A DNA stretch of 64,000 bases from Exiguobacterium sibiricum 7-3 (lineage in GTDB: Bacteria > Bacillota > Bacilli > Exiguobacteriales > Exiguobacteriaceae), in assembly GCF_000620865.1 (NCBI RefSeq), contig NZ_KK211190.1, forward strand, positions 447,971 through 511,970. The letters run 5' to 3'. Below are positions 34,208 to 44,117 of the stretch, in pieces. Within the stretch, counting starts at the first letter, position 1; each line of letters begins with the position of its first letter. The notes under the pieces were generated by a model. The model ran no database searches. It worked only from the letters and a program-made list of their open reading frames with translations, and had not been told where the DNA came from. Position numbers and translations under genes: made by a program.

Positions 34208-36079
34208 ATGCAAGCCCCGCCATTTCAGCAGTATCGCCGGCATATGAAGATTGGTCTACTGCGGCTGATCGATGCCGCGATCATCATCGCAGCGACGGTC
34301 GTGACCTTTTACTTCTTTAATCCACTGAACCTTACGGCGAACTTCGAACTGGTGGATGCCGTCGAAGTCGCCTTGATTCAATGGATTGCCTTAACACTCG
34401 TCGCCCATTGGATGCGTTTTTATCAAATCATTTGGCGGTATGCCAGCCTTCGTGATTTAGGTGTGTTACTCGTCGTCGTCGTCGCGAGCAGCTTCGTCCT
34501 TCTCGGACTCGAATACGCTCTGTTCGATTTTGCGGTCGAACGCGCCGTCTTCCTTCAGACCGGTTTAGTCCTGAACGGGATCTTATTCGTTCGTCTGTTG
34601 ATTCGCGGTCGGAGCCTCGAGCTGAAACGGGAAAATCGAACACTTGGGAAACGGACGTTGATTATCGGTGCCGGTGCATCGGGACAGATGATCACAAAAG
34701 AATTAAAGCAGAAAAAAGCCCATATCCTGAATGTGGTCGGTCTACTGGATGATTTGACGGAACTAAAAGGGATGATGATTCACGGTGTACCGGTCATCGG
34801 GACGATTGACCAACTCGAATGTATCATCGAAGAATATAAAATCGAAGCTGTCGTCCTGGCGATTCCGTCCCTTACCTATCCGGACCGGGTCACCTTACTG
34901 AACCGGATCAAACAGACGAAAGTCGAAGCCCATACGTTACCGATGCTCGTTGAACTCGCTTCCGGCAAGGTATCTGTCAACCAGATCCGTGAAGTATCGA
35001 TTGCTGACCTCCTCGGTCGAGAACCGGTCGAACTCGATATTACGGAAATTGAAAAAAGTGTCAGTCAGGCCACGGTCCTCGTCACCGGTGCCGGTGGATC
35101 AATCGGGTCAGAAATTTGCCGGCAACTTGTTAAATTCAAACCAGCCCATCTGATTTTGCTTGGTCATGGCGAGAACAGCATTTATCTGATCCGCCGCGAA
35201 CTTGAAGCAACCACGGAAGGCATCACGTTACATTCCGTCATCGCGGATGTCCAGGATGCGGACCGGATGATGGATGTGATGCAACGTTTTAAACCGGATC
35301 TCGTCTACCATGCGGCAGCTCACAAACATGTGCCGCTGATGGAAGACAATCCGAGTGAAGCGGTCAAAAACAACATTTACGGAACGCGCAACGTCGCCTT
35401 GGCAGCGGAAGCCGCCGGTGTCAACCGGTTCGTCATGATCTCGACTGATAAGGCGGTCAACCCGACGAGTGTGATGGGGGCGACGAAACGGATTGCCGAG
35501 ATGGCCATCCAACAAATCGCCCGTAACAGTGAGACGACGTTCGCGGTCGTCCGGTTCGGCAACGTGTTAGGCAGCCGCGGATCAGTCATTCCGCTCTTTA
35601 AGGAACAAATCGCAAACGGTGGTCCGATCACCGTGACGGATCCGGCGATGACCCGGTATTTCATGACGATTCCCGAAGCGAGCCGACTTGTCATCCAAGC
35701 CAGTGTCCTCGCTGAGGGCGGTGAGGTGTTTGTCCTCGATATGGGAGAGCCGGTCAACATCACGACACTCGCCCGGAACTTGATTCACTTAAGCGGATTC
35801 ACGGAAGAACAGATTCCGATCGTCTACAGTGGTATACGAAAAGGTGAAAAGTTATACGAAGAGTTGCTCGCGACGGAAGAAGTTCATGAAGAACGGGTTT
35901 TCGATAAAATCCTCGTTGGTAAGACACGACCGTTCGGATCCATTGATCCTTATTTACGAAATATCGCTCTGACGCTTGATGATGAACAGGCATTGCGGAC
36001 GTATTTACTTGAAGCAACGAATCGGACCGACATGATGCCGGAGACGATTCCACCGGCGATTCGGATCGCCCGGGAATGA
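34208..36079 (+). CDS. Membrane-bound nucleotide-sugar 4,6-dehydratase (CapD/EpsC/PglF type)
   Basis: A 623-residue protein. Four N-terminal helices (to ~130) are followed by a first Rossmann domain (IIGAGASGQMITKEL) and a second SDR domain with TGAGGSIGSEICRQL. The catalytic region ISTDKAVNPTSVMGATKR has Met at the usual tyrosine position, as is characteristic of this long family. Expected reaction: UDP-GlcNAc to UDP-4-keto-6-deoxy-HexNAc, feeding the DegT aminotransferase at 45162. AAAGGAGG precedes ATG 34208, and the spacing within the operon is 22 nt. Confidence 0.92.
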   Translation: MQAPPFQQYRRHMKIGLLRLIDAAIIIAATVVTFYFFNPLNLTANFELVDAVEVALIQWIALTLVAHWMRFYQIIWRYASLRDLGVLLVVVVASSFVLLGLEYALFDFAVERAVFLQTGLVLNGILFVRLLIRGRSLELKRENRTLGKRTLIIGAGASGQMITKELKQKKAHILNVVGLLDDLTELKGMMIHGVPVIGTIDQLECIIEEYKIEAVVLAIPSLTYPDRVTLLNRIKQTKVEAHTLPMLVELASGKVSVNQIREVSIADLLGREPVELDITEIEKSVSQATVLVTGAGGSIGSEICRQLVKFKPAHLILLGHGENSIYLIRRELEATTEGITLHSVIADVQDADRMMDVMQRFKPDLVYHAAAHKHVPLMEDNPSEAVKNNIYGTRNVALAAEAAGVNRFVMISTDKAVNPTSVMGATKRIAEMAIQQIARNSETTFAVVRFGNVLGSRGSVIPLFKEQIANGGPITVTDPAMTRYFMTIPEASRLVIQASVLAEGGEVFVLDMGEPVNITTLARNLIHLSGFTEEQIPIVYSGIRKGEKLYEELLATEEVHEERVFDKILVGKTRPFGSIDPYLRNIALTLDDEQALRTYLLEATNRTDMMPETIPPAIRIARE

Positions 36080-36091
36080 GGGGGAGACGAG

Positions 36092-37354
36092 ATGAAATCT
36101 GTTCGGCAACTGTCACGATTTAATCTGATTTTCATTGCGGATACGGCCTATTCTCTCCATCAGTGGATGATTTTGACACTGCTAATCAAATGGAGCACAC
36201 CACTCAATATCGGTTATTTCAATTACGCACTCGCTTTAACGGCACCGATCGTCATGTTTTGTTGGTTAAACGCCAGTACGATCCTGACGGCAGAACGATC
36301 GGGCTTAAAAAACTTCAACCTGTTCATCAAGACCCGCTTTTCCTTATTATCAGCCGGTGTCTTCGTCCTTCTCGGCGTCTATTATTTCTTCGGGGAAGCC
36401 GACATCCTCTGGCTGACCTTACTCGTTTACCTGAACAAGTATATGGAATCATTCGCTGATCTCGCTTACGGATTCCTCCAAGGACATATGGCCTTCAAGG
36501 AAGTCGCTTTATCAAAGATTTTCCGCAGTCTCGTCAATGTCTCCGGAGCGGCCCTGATTCTCTTTACGACGCATTCGATTCACGGTTTCGTCTTAGCACT
36601 CGTCGCCGGAAATCTGATCATGTTAATCCTCTACGATTTACCGACCGTCCGGCGTATCGGTCATGGATTTGAAAACCAGCAGATGAGTGAACGTTACCAA
36701 ACGGGACGACAATTGTTCCTCAAAGCAGTCCCGCTCGGTTTCGTCGCCTTGTTGATTGCACTCAATGCCAACATTCCACGCCTGTTCGTCGGTCATGCGA
36801 TCGGAACAGAGGAACTCGGTTACTATGCGAGTATCGCGTATCTGCTGGTTCTCGGCAGCTTGTTCATCCATTCGCTCGTCGCCGTCTTACTGCCGAACTT
36901 TTCCTCCGACAGCGGGGAACGGCAAAGCTTACCGGAATTAAGGAAGCTGACCCGGTCGATGCTGCTCATGACCAACGCAGTCGGTATCCTGCTGATCATC
37001 GGCTCGATCTTCTTCGGCAAGTGGGGCCTGACGATTTTCTACAATGCCTCGTTCGTCCAGTACCATACGATTTTCGTCTTGATGATGGTCGCATCACTCT
37101 TCTTTTATAATTCGACCGTCATTCAAGCCTTGTTGACCGGGTTCCAACAGTTCCGGGTTCAGACAATCGCCATCTTCGGCAGTGTCATCGTCAACATCGT
37201 CGCCTGCAGCATCTTGATTCCGATGTACGGATTATATGGGGCGACGACAGCATACGGTCTCTGTGCCGTCACGCAAATCGGGCTGTTGATCCCGGCGCTC
37301 TACCGTTCCCTGTATCCGCGGAAACTGACACTTTCAATTGAACAAAGCAGCTAA
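36092..37354 (+). CDS. Polysaccharide flippase (Wzx-like, MOP superfamily)
   Basis: A 420-residue protein with ~12 evenly spaced hydrophobic helices and few charges, the size of Wzx/RfbX flippases. Examples are FILIVLLGVYYFF-like segments, KAVPLGFVALLIALNANIP and SVIVNIVACSILIPMYG. It should move undecaprenyl-linked repeat units across the membrane for assembly outside. It starts 12 nt after the dehydratase gene with GAGGGGGAG upstream. Confidence 0.88.
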   Translation: MKSVRQLSRFNLIFIADTAYSLHQWMILTLLIKWSTPLNIGYFNYALALTAPIVMFCWLNASTILTAERSGLKNFNLFIKTRFSLLSAGVFVLLGVYYFFGEADILWLTLLVYLNKYMESFADLAYGFLQGHMAFKEVALSKIFRSLVNVSGAALILFTTHSIHGFVLALVAGNLIMLILYDLPTVRRIGHGFENQQMSERYQTGRQLFLKAVPLGFVALLIALNANIPRLFVGHAIGTEELGYYASIAYLLVLGSLFIHSLVAVLLPNFSSDSGERQSLPELRKLTRSMLLMTNAVGILLIIGSIFFGKWGLTIFYNASFVQYHTIFVLMMVASLFFYNSTVIQALLTGFQQFRVQTIAIFGSVIVNIVACSILIPMYGLYGATTAYGLCAVTQIGLLIPALYRSLYPRKLTLSIEQSS

Positions 37355-37368
37355 AGGAGGGAAAAAGC

Positions 37369-38661
37369 ATGCGGCCGATTCTGATTGTCGTCATTTTGGA
37401 AGCCCTACTCAGTCAATTGGTCCGACCGCTCTTTTTAACTTCTGAAGGTTACGTCGCGACCGTCCTTGCCATCAATTCCGTCCTGCTGATGGTTTATCTG
37501 TTGAAGCAGGCCGAGACGACTCCGTTGTTCCTGATTTTCGTGACAGCCTTTCTGATCCGTCTGACATTGATGTTAGTGGATTTGGAGCTGTTTCGGCTCC
37601 CGCCGCACAGTGGGGATGATACGGAAGCGTTCCATCTGGAAGGATTGCTGATTTATACCGACCCGACGATGTTCAACGAAGTCGTCCGGGGGAGTTACTC
37701 CAAATTTCTAGGAATCTTTTATCTTGCGTTTGGCCCGGAACGAATGCTCGCCCAGTATTTCAACGTCATTCTCGGCGTCGTCTCGGTTGTCATTTTATCG
37801 AAAACACTGTTGCTCCTGAAACTGCCGATGCACTACATCCTGATTGCGACCGGTGTGTTTGCCTTCTTTCCTCAAGGACTGTTACTTTCACCGATTCTCC
37901 TGCGGGATCAGCTGGTCGCACTCGGAATCGTCTATACACTCTACTACATGGTGCGCTGGACAATCGATAAGTCGGCAGCCAGCCTGACGTTTGCGTATCT
38001 CGGTTACTTTATCAGCACGATGTTTCACTCAGGACTCGCGATCGGGATTCTTGTCCTCCTCGTCTACTTCTCCTTTTATAATCACGAGACGAAACGGATG
38101 GATTTTGAAGCTTCGAAAGTACAGCGGTTGCTTGTTCAAGTCGTCATCGTCGGTTTCATCGTCTATAGTTTCCAGGACGTCCTGTTCGCGAAATTCACCC
38201 ACGTCTCTGAAAACGGACAGCTGTTCAGCGGGATGAGTTATGACCGCGGCGGATCGGCGTATTTGAACGGACTGACGGTGACCGGACCGTCTGACATGGT
38301 TCTGTACGCACCACTCCGGATGATTTACTTCTTGTTTTCACCGTTCCCGTGGCAATGGTCCAGTGTGATGAACATCGCAATTTTCTTCGCCGATGCGGCC
38401 TTTTATCTCCTGTTATTCGGTCTGACACTGATGCACCTGAAGTATTTGAAACAACATCCGTTCGGCAGTGTACTGCTGTTCATGCTGATTCTGTTCATCG
38501 TCAACGCCGTCATCTTTGGTCTTGGGACAGGGAATGTCGGAACAGCGATTCGCCACCGGTATAAACTGTTTCCGATGCTGCTGATCGCGTATACATCGAT
38601 CCACTATATCCGCTATCAAGTGCTCCACCACTTCGAGGAGGTTGAGAAACGTGCAGAATAA
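37369..38661 (+). CDS. Polytopic membrane protein, polymerase-like (Wzy/EpsG candidate)
   Basis: A 430-residue protein with ~10-11 helices. A loop after the third helix contains GDDTEAFHLEG, and a long outer segment before the last helices contains GMSYDRGGSAYLNGLT. It has no standard glycosyltransferase signature. The size, topology and position suggest the repeat-unit polymerase, which would make the divergent Wzy_C protein a ligase or second polymerase. A role as a GT-C glycosyltransferase cannot be excluded. It overlaps the next gene by 11 nt. Confidence 0.72.
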   Translation: MRPILIVVILEALLSQLVRPLFLTSEGYVATVLAINSVLLMVYLLKQAETTPLFLIFVTAFLIRLTLMLVDLELFRLPPHSGDDTEAFHLEGLLIYTDPTMFNEVVRGSYSKFLGIFYLAFGPERMLAQYFNVILGVVSVVILSKTLLLLKLPMHYILIATGVFAFFPQGLLLSPILLRDQLVALGIVYTLYYMVRWTIDKSAASLTFAYLGYFISTMFHSGLAIGILVLLVYFSFYNHETKRMDFEASKVQRLLVQVVIVGFIVYSFQDVLFAKFTHVSENGQLFSGMSYDRGGSAYLNGLTVTGPSDMVLYAPLRMIYFLFSPFPWQWSSVMNIAIFFADAAFYLLLFGLTLMHLKYLKQHPFGSVLLFMLILFIVNAVIFGLGTGNVGTAIRHRYKLFPMLLIAYTSIHYIRYQVLHHFEEVEKRAE

Positions 38662-39688
38662 GACGATTTTAATTACCGGGATTGCAGGATTCATTGGATT
38701 TCATGCGGCACGTCGCTTTATAGCGGAAGGATACCGGGTCATCGGTCTCGATGAAGTCAACGATTACTATGATCCGACGTTGAAAGAAGCCCGCTTGGCC
38801 GAACTGGGGCCGAACCGGTATACGTTTTACCGGGTGTCGCTCGAAGATACGGTGGCGGTCAATCAAATCTTTGAGACGGAACAGATTGACCTGGTGCTCC
38901 ATTTAGCGGCTCAAGCCGGTGTCCGGTACAGCATCGATCGTCCGGACGTCTACATCACATCGAACATCGTCGGATTCTTGTCGATCCTCGAGGCCTGCAG
39001 GCACTATCCGGTCGAACAATTGATTTACGCTTCTTCCAGTTCCGTCTACGGATCGAATACGAAGATGCCATTCGCGACGACGGATGCAGTCGATCATCCG
39101 CTCAGCCTCTACGCCGCATCGAAAAAAGCAAACGAGCTGATGGCACACACCTACAGCAGTCTTTACGGAATCAAGACGACCGGGCTTCGCTTCTTCAGTG
39201 TCTACGGACCGTGGGGACGGCCGGATATGGCCTTGTTCAAATTCACGGAAGCCATCGCGAAGGGACAACCGATTGATCTTTACAACTACGGGGAGATGGG
39301 ACGGGACTTCACGTACGTCGATGACATCATCGAAAGCATTTACCGGCTGATGCAGACGGAACCAGCCGCTGATCCGCTGTTCGATAAAGCAGCGCCGCTA
39401 CCGGATCGAAGCTTCGTGCCGTACCGCGTCTTTAACATCGGCAGTCACAGCCCGATCCGACTAAACGAATTTGTCGCCTTGATTGAAGAGCGACTTGGTA
39501 AAAAAGCAATCAAACATGAAATGCCACTTCAAGCAGGAGATGTTCCAGAGAGTTTTGCAGATGTTGAATCCTTATTCGAGACGATTGGTTACCGGCCACA
39601 AACAACGATCGAAGCAGGTGTCCATGCATTCATCGACTGGTATGAACAGCATTACCGGCTGAAGGAGGAAGTCCAGGATGGCGCTTAA
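38651..39688 (+). CDS. UDP-uronate 4-epimerase, CapI type
   Basis: A 345-residue SDR. NAD motif GIAGFIGFHAA; catalytic triad Ser/Tyr-Lys in YASSSSVYG and YAASKKANELMAH; family stretches NDYYDPTLKEARL, HLAAQAGVRYSID and VYGPWGRPDMALFKF. These fit CapI/LspL UDP-glucuronate 4-epimerases. GTG 38651 with GAGGAGG at 38636-38642 is preferred over TTG 38642. The substrate could instead be the UDP-HexNAc uronate made by the dehydrogenase at 41040. Confidence 0.9.
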   Translation: MQNKTILITGIAGFIGFHAARRFIAEGYRVIGLDEVNDYYDPTLKEARLAELGPNRYTFYRVSLEDTVAVNQIFETEQIDLVLHLAAQAGVRYSIDRPDVYITSNIVGFLSILEACRHYPVEQLIYASSSSVYGSNTKMPFATTDAVDHPLSLYAASKKANELMAHTYSSLYGIKTTGLRFFSVYGPWGRPDMALFKFTEAIAKGQPIDLYNYGEMGRDFTYVDDIIESIYRLMQTEPAADPLFDKAAPLPDRSFVPYRVFNIGSHSPIRLNEFVALIEERLGKKAIKHEMPLQAGDVPESFADVESLFETIGYRPQTTIEAGVHAFIDWYEQHYRLKEEVQDGA

Positions 39689-41027
39689 AGAAGAAATTTA
39701 CTACAAGTCCCCGATATTTATTCAGAATATTTTGACATCCATGTACGGAAAAAAGCTGATGCAGGAACGATATGGTTCGGGATATGAGAGAAAGCTCCAA
39801 GAACTACGTGTCAAAGACCGGACAGTGGACTATCGGACTGAACAGCTCGAGCGGTTGAATACGTTTCTCCTATTCATCCAGGCGCACACGCCGTATTATC
39901 GGAAACTGTTTCAGGAGCACGACATCCGTCTTCCTTTCACGTCGCTCGAACAGTTACAGACGATTCCGGTCCTTGAAAAAGAAACGTTACGGCAGCAAAA
40001 CGAAGCATTCATGTCAGAAGTCGACGCTCCGGTTCGCGGGCGGACGGGCGGGACGAGCGGGAAATCGCTCCAAGTCGCCTTCATGCGGGAAGACGTTCAG
40101 GAACGAATGGCGCATCTCGATTATTTTAAAGAGTTACACGGCTTTCATGGCGGAATGCGGCGCGCCAGCTTTACCGGACGAACATTGACGGCGATCGATC
40201 AAAAAAAGCCGATCTTTTGGCGGATGAACCGACCGCTCAATCAATTGTTGTTATCGATCTTTCATATGAAAGAAGAAAACTTTCCGGCCTACATCGAAGA
40301 GCTGAACCGGTTCCGACCGGTGGCACTCGACGGAACACCGACCGCAATGCTTGAAATCGCTTTGTATCTTTTAAAGCATAAGTTACGTCTCGACTTTTCA
40401 CTGGTTGCGATTTTCCCGACATCGGAAACGGTGACGCCGGAGATGCGGCGGGTGCTCGAAGAAGCATTCCGAGCTCCGGTCTTTGATCAGTACGGTTCGT
40501 CGGAAGGTGCCCCCATCATCTCGGAATGCCGGGAGCATAAACTTCATCTGCATCATGAAACGGGCATCATCGAACCATACGGAGATCGGGGAGAAGTCGT
40601 CGTCACATGTTTTACGACCCGCGGGACACCGCTCGTCCGGTACCGGATCGGTGACCGGATGACACTCGGACAAGATGCTTGTACCTGTGGACTGAACGGT
40701 CCGGTCATCGAGTCGATTGACGGTCGCGGGACAAGTTATATCGTCAGTGAAAAACGCGGCAAGGTCTTCGAAGGCGATATCACGACGATCGCCCGGGAAC
40801 TGCCGAACTCGGTCTTGCGTCTTCAGGTCGAACAACATGCATTGAATCATGTGACGCTCCGTTACATTCCCGATCAGCAACGGTTCGTACCGAAACATGA
40901 AAAAATCCTGTTACGGGAGATGCAGAAGCTCCTCGGATCCTCGATGCACGTCACGCTCGAGCCGGTCCAGCAGATGAAGCAGGAGCCGAATGGAAAAACA
41001 CTGATCGTCAAACAGTCGATGAAATAG
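39678..41027 (+). CDS. PaaK/CapK-like AMP-forming ligase
   Basis: A 449-residue adenylating enzyme of the phenylacetate-CoA ligase/F390 synthetase group. The P-loop-like GRTGGTSGKSLQV is near residue 120. Further motifs are FDQYGSSEGAP and, later, LVRYRIGDRM. CapK-type members occur in surface-polysaccharide loci. A likely role is activating a carboxylic acid for attachment to an amino sugar; together with the aminotransferase and FemAB-like gene this predicts an N-acylated amino sugar (inference). GGAGG precedes the ATG, with an 11-nt overlap with the epimerase gene. Confidence 0.85.
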   Translation: MALKEEIYYKSPIFIQNILTSMYGKKLMQERYGSGYERKLQELRVKDRTVDYRTEQLERLNTFLLFIQAHTPYYRKLFQEHDIRLPFTSLEQLQTIPVLEKETLRQQNEAFMSEVDAPVRGRTGGTSGKSLQVAFMREDVQERMAHLDYFKELHGFHGGMRRASFTGRTLTAIDQKKPIFWRMNRPLNQLLLSIFHMKEENFPAYIEELNRFRPVALDGTPTAMLEIALYLLKHKLRLDFSLVAIFPTSETVTPEMRRVLEEAFRAPVFDQYGSSEGAPIISECREHKLHLHHETGIIEPYGDRGEVVVTCFTTRGTPLVRYRIGDRMTLGQDACTCGLNGPVIESIDGRGTSYIVSEKRGKVFEGDITTIARELPNSVLRLQVEQHALNHVTLRYIPDQQRFVPKHEKILLREMQKLLGSSMHVTLEPVQQMKQEPNGKTLIVKQSMK

Positions 41028-41039
41028 GAGGAATCCATC

Positions 41040-42383
41040 ATGAACAAGGCAGTCAAACACATCGTAGATACGACAGCAGCCGAAACACGATCACTTCCCA
41101 TCGCCAACCGTTCGATTGCCGTCGTCGGCCTCGGATATGTCGGTCTTCCCGTCGCCGTCGCCTTTGGTGAAAAAACGGAAGTCATCGGCTTTGACATCAA
41201 GGAACAGCGGGTCGCAGAACTGAAAGACGGAATCGATGCGACCCTTGAACTCAGTCCGTTCGTCCTCAAAAATGCGGACGTCGAATACGTCACCGACGCA
41301 GCGGCACTCGGAGCAAGCGACTTCATCATCATCGCTGTCCCGACACCGATCAATGCGCAAAATCAGCCGGATTTGACGCCGCTCCTCCGTGCGTCGCAAC
41401 TCGTCGGACGCCAGTTGAACAAAGGGGATATCGTCGTCTACGAGTCGACGGTCTACCCGGGAGCGACGGAGGAAGATTGTATCCCGGTCCTCGAAGAAGC
41501 ATCCGGTCTGCAGGCCGGGGTCGACTTCTTCGTCGGCTACTCGCCGGAACGGATCAATCCCGGCGATCATGAGCATACGTTCAAGACGATCAAAAAAATC
41601 GTTTCGGCCCAAAACGAAGAAACACTCGATATCGTCGCTGAAGTCTATGAAGCGGTCGTCGAAGCCGGCGTCCACCGGGCCTCATCGATCAAAGTCGCGG
41701 AAGCCGCAAAAATCATCGAGAATACGCAACGCGACTTGAACATCGCGCTGATGAACGAACTGGCCATCATCTTCGACCGGATGAACATCGATACGCTTGA
41801 GGTCCTCGAGGCCGCCGGAACGAAGTGGAACTTCTTACCGTTCCGTCCGGGACTCGTCGGCGGTCATTGCATCGGTGTCGACCCGTTTTACTTGACGATG
41901 AAGGCAGAATCACTCGGTTATCATCCGGAAGTCATCCTCGCCGGACGGCGGATCAACGACACGATGGGACGGTTCATCGCCACGTCGCTCGTCAAGAATC
42001 TGATTAAACAAAACATGCCGGTTCTTGGTGCACGAGTGACGGTGCTTGGTCTGTCATTCAAGGAAAACGTCAGCGATATCCGGAACTCGAAAGTTGCGAA
42101 CCTCGTCAAGGAAATCGAAGAGTTCGGAATTGAAGTCCAGGTGACGGATCGTCTCGTTGAAAAAGGGGACGCGAAACGCGAGTACGGCATCGATTTAGTT
42201 GATTTAGCAGACTTAAAACCAGCCGACGTCGTCATCTTCGCCGTCTCGCATGAAGAGTACGTCGAAGGCAACTGGCTGCTTGCGCAACACCTGCTCAAAG
42301 TCGGTCGCGGCATCGTCATCGATATAAAAGGGATGCTGACACCATCAGAAAAACCGGAAGGGGTGCATTTATGGCGACTTTAA
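41040..42383 (+). CDS. UDP-N-acetylhexosamine 6-dehydrogenase (WbpO/TviB-like)
   Basis: A 447-residue nucleotide-sugar dehydrogenase. The NAD motif VVGLGYVGLPVAVAFG is near residue 30. The catalytic-cysteine region GGHCIGVDPFYL is typical of the UDP-HexNAc branch rather than UDP-glucose dehydrogenases. The C-terminal domain has LGLSFKENVSDIRNSK. It oxidises C6 of UDP-GlcNAc/GalNAc to the uronic acid with two NAD+. The next gene starts 13 nt inside its 3' end. It has one of the locus's higher-GC coding sequences. Confidence 0.92.
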   Translation: MNKAVKHIVDTTAAETRSLPIANRSIAVVGLGYVGLPVAVAFGEKTEVIGFDIKEQRVAELKDGIDATLELSPFVLKNADVEYVTDAAALGASDFIIIAVPTPINAQNQPDLTPLLRASQLVGRQLNKGDIVVYESTVYPGATEEDCIPVLEEASGLQAGVDFFVGYSPERINPGDHEHTFKTIKKIVSAQNEETLDIVAEVYEAVVEAGVHRASSIKVAEAAKIIENTQRDLNIALMNELAIIFDRMNIDTLEVLEAAGTKWNFLPFRPGLVGGHCIGVDPFYLTMKAESLGYHPEVILAGRRINDTMGRFIATSLVKNLIKQNMPVLGARVTVLGLSFKENVSDIRNSKVANLVKEIEEFGIEVQVTDRLVEKGDAKREYGIDLVDLADLKPADVVIFAVSHEEYVEGNWLLAQHLLKVGRGIVIDIKGMLTPSEKPEGVHLWRL

Positions 42384-43480
42384 AAATCCTTCAGGTCTGC
42401 GCCCTCGATACGACGGCCGAGACGATGTTGCAACCGTTGCTGTTGGCCTTACAAAATGCCGGACACGAAGTCGGGATTGCCTGTGCCGACACCGGGGCGG
42501 CATCAAAACTCGCTGCGCAAGGATTTACGATGCATGACATTCCAATCGAACGGAAAATCGACTGGACGAGTAACTGGAAGACGATTCGCTCGATTGTTCA
42601 GATTTTAAAAGACGAACAGTATGACGCCGTGCACGTGCACACACCGGTCGCGGCGGCCCTTGGCCGGGTCGCGGCGAAGCGGGCGGGCACGAAACACATC
42701 GTCTATACGGCACACGGTTTTTATTTTCACGAAAAGATGGGACGCGTCACGTACCAGCTGACGTATTCCGTCGAGAAATGGCTGGCGCGGTTCGCGACCG
42801 ATTATCTGTTGCTCCAAAGTCAGGAAGACTACGAACTGGCGAACCGGAAACGGTTTAAAAATACGACCCGTCTGATGCATCTCGGGAACGGGATCGACTT
42901 GACCCGATTCTATCCGCGGCCTCGCCAAACGACCGGACCGTTCACGTTTTTATTCATCGGCCGGATTGTTGAAGAGAAAGGAATTCTCGAACTGCTGACC
43001 GCTTTCGAGCAGGTCGTCTCGGTCCAACCGGACGTCCGGCTGATGATTGCCGGTGAGATGATGGAAAGCGAACGCGATCAGACGACGAAGCATACGTTCA
43101 GGAAACGAATCCGGGAAATCCCGAACATCGATTATCTCGGTTTCGTCGAAGATGTCCCGGAACTATTACATCAAGTCGATGCGTTCGTATTACCGTCGCA
43201 TCGCGAAGGTGTTCCCCGTTCGATCATCGAAGCGATGGCGACGGCGAAACCGGTCATTGCGACGAACATCCGGGGCTGTCGGGAAGAAGTGATCGACGGA
43301 AAAACCGGTTATCTGGTCGAGGTGCAGGATGAAACACAACTGGCCCGACGGATGCTCGATCTTGTCGAACAGCCGGACGTCGCGTCAGAGATGGGCCGGG
43401 CCGGGTTCGAACGGGCGATGAAACACTTTAACGAAGCAGATGTCATCAAGCGGCAACTCAATCTCTTTTCAAGTTTATGA
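42371..43480 (+). CDS. GT4 glycosyltransferase
   Basis: A 369-residue retaining GT-B enzyme. The donor-site features are FIGRIVEEKGILELL and the E-x7-E block in FVLPSHREGVPRSIIEAMA. The N-terminal domain shows HVHTPVAAALGRVAA and YTAHGFYFH, typical of EpsD/PglA-like transferases that add the second sugar to an undecaprenyl-linked amino sugar. It is the only canonical glycosyltransferase in the plus-strand operon, so the repeat unit is probably short. Confidence 0.92.
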   Translation: MATLKILQVCALDTTAETMLQPLLLALQNAGHEVGIACADTGAASKLAAQGFTMHDIPIERKIDWTSNWKTIRSIVQILKDEQYDAVHVHTPVAAALGRVAAKRAGTKHIVYTAHGFYFHEKMGRVTYQLTYSVEKWLARFATDYLLLQSQEDYELANRKRFKNTTRLMHLGNGIDLTRFYPRPRQTTGPFTFLFIGRIVEEKGILELLTAFEQVVSVQPDVRLMIAGEMMESERDQTTKHTFRKRIREIPNIDYLGFVEDVPELLHQVDAFVLPSHREGVPRSIIEAMATAKPVIATNIRGCREEVIDGKTGYLVEVQDETQLARRMLDLVEQPDVASEMGRAGFERAMKHFNEADVIKRQLNLFSSL

Positions 43481-43496
43481 GAAGGAGGACGTTATC

Positions 43497-44117
43497 ATGA
43501 AACGGACATTCGATTTCACTGTCAGTCTACTCGCCATCATCGTCCTGTTGCCGGTCTACGTCTTCGTCGCCTTATTCATCTATACGAAGCTCGGACGACC
43601 ACTCTTCTTTAATCAAGTCCGTCCGGGGTATAAAGGTGAACTGTTCAAGATTTATAAGTTCCGGACGATGTCGAACGAAACCGATGCGGACGGCAAGCTA
43701 TTACCGGACGCCGACCGGATTCCAAAATCGGTCGAATGGATCCGGCGCTTGAGTCTCGATGAAATTCCGCAGTTCTTTAACATTCTGCGGGGACAGATGA
43801 GTTTCGTCGGACCACGTCCACTGCTCGTCAGCTATTTGAATCATTACTCAAAAGAACAGATGACACGGCACGACGTCCTGCCAGGCTTGACCGGATGGGC
43901 GCAAATCCATGGACGGAACGCGACGACCTGGCAGGAACGGTTGGAACAGGATCAGTGGTATGCAGCAAACCATACGTTCCGACTCGACTTATATATTCTT
44001 TGGAAGACCGTCAGGATTGTTATTTCTTCAGAAGGGAATTCGACGGATCATCAAACGGGGATGGGGGAGTTCAAGGGACTCGATGGGGGTGTCCATCATG
44101 ATGTCGCTAAGCAATGA
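43497..44117 (+). CDS. Undecaprenyl-phosphate sugar-1-phosphate transferase (PglC/EpsL type)
   Basis: A 206-residue small monotopic phosphoglycosyl transferase. One N-terminal re-entrant helix (about 5-28), then IYKFRTMSNETDADG, the catalytic Asp-Glu in RLSLDEIPQFFN, SFVGPRPLL and PGLTGWAQIHGRN. It starts assembly by moving a sugar phosphate (likely a di-N-acetylbacillosamine-type sugar, given the neighbours) to undecaprenyl phosphate. GAAGGAGG precedes ATG 43497; overlaps the next gene by 20 nt. Confidence 0.93.
   Translation: MKRTFDFTVSLLAIIVLLPVYVFVALFIYTKLGRPLFFNQVRPGYKGELFKIYKFRTMSNETDADGKLLPDADRIPKSVEWIRRLSLDEIPQFFNILRGQMSFVGPRPLLVSYLNHYSKEQMTRHDVLPGLTGWAQIHGRNATTWQERLEQDQWYAANHTFRLDLYILWKTVRIVISSEGNSTDHQTGMGEFKGLDGGVHHDVAKQ

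Noticed and set aside
35377..35763. 128-codon minus-strand frame inside the CapD-type gene
   Set aside because: Antisense shadow of conserved CapD sequence.
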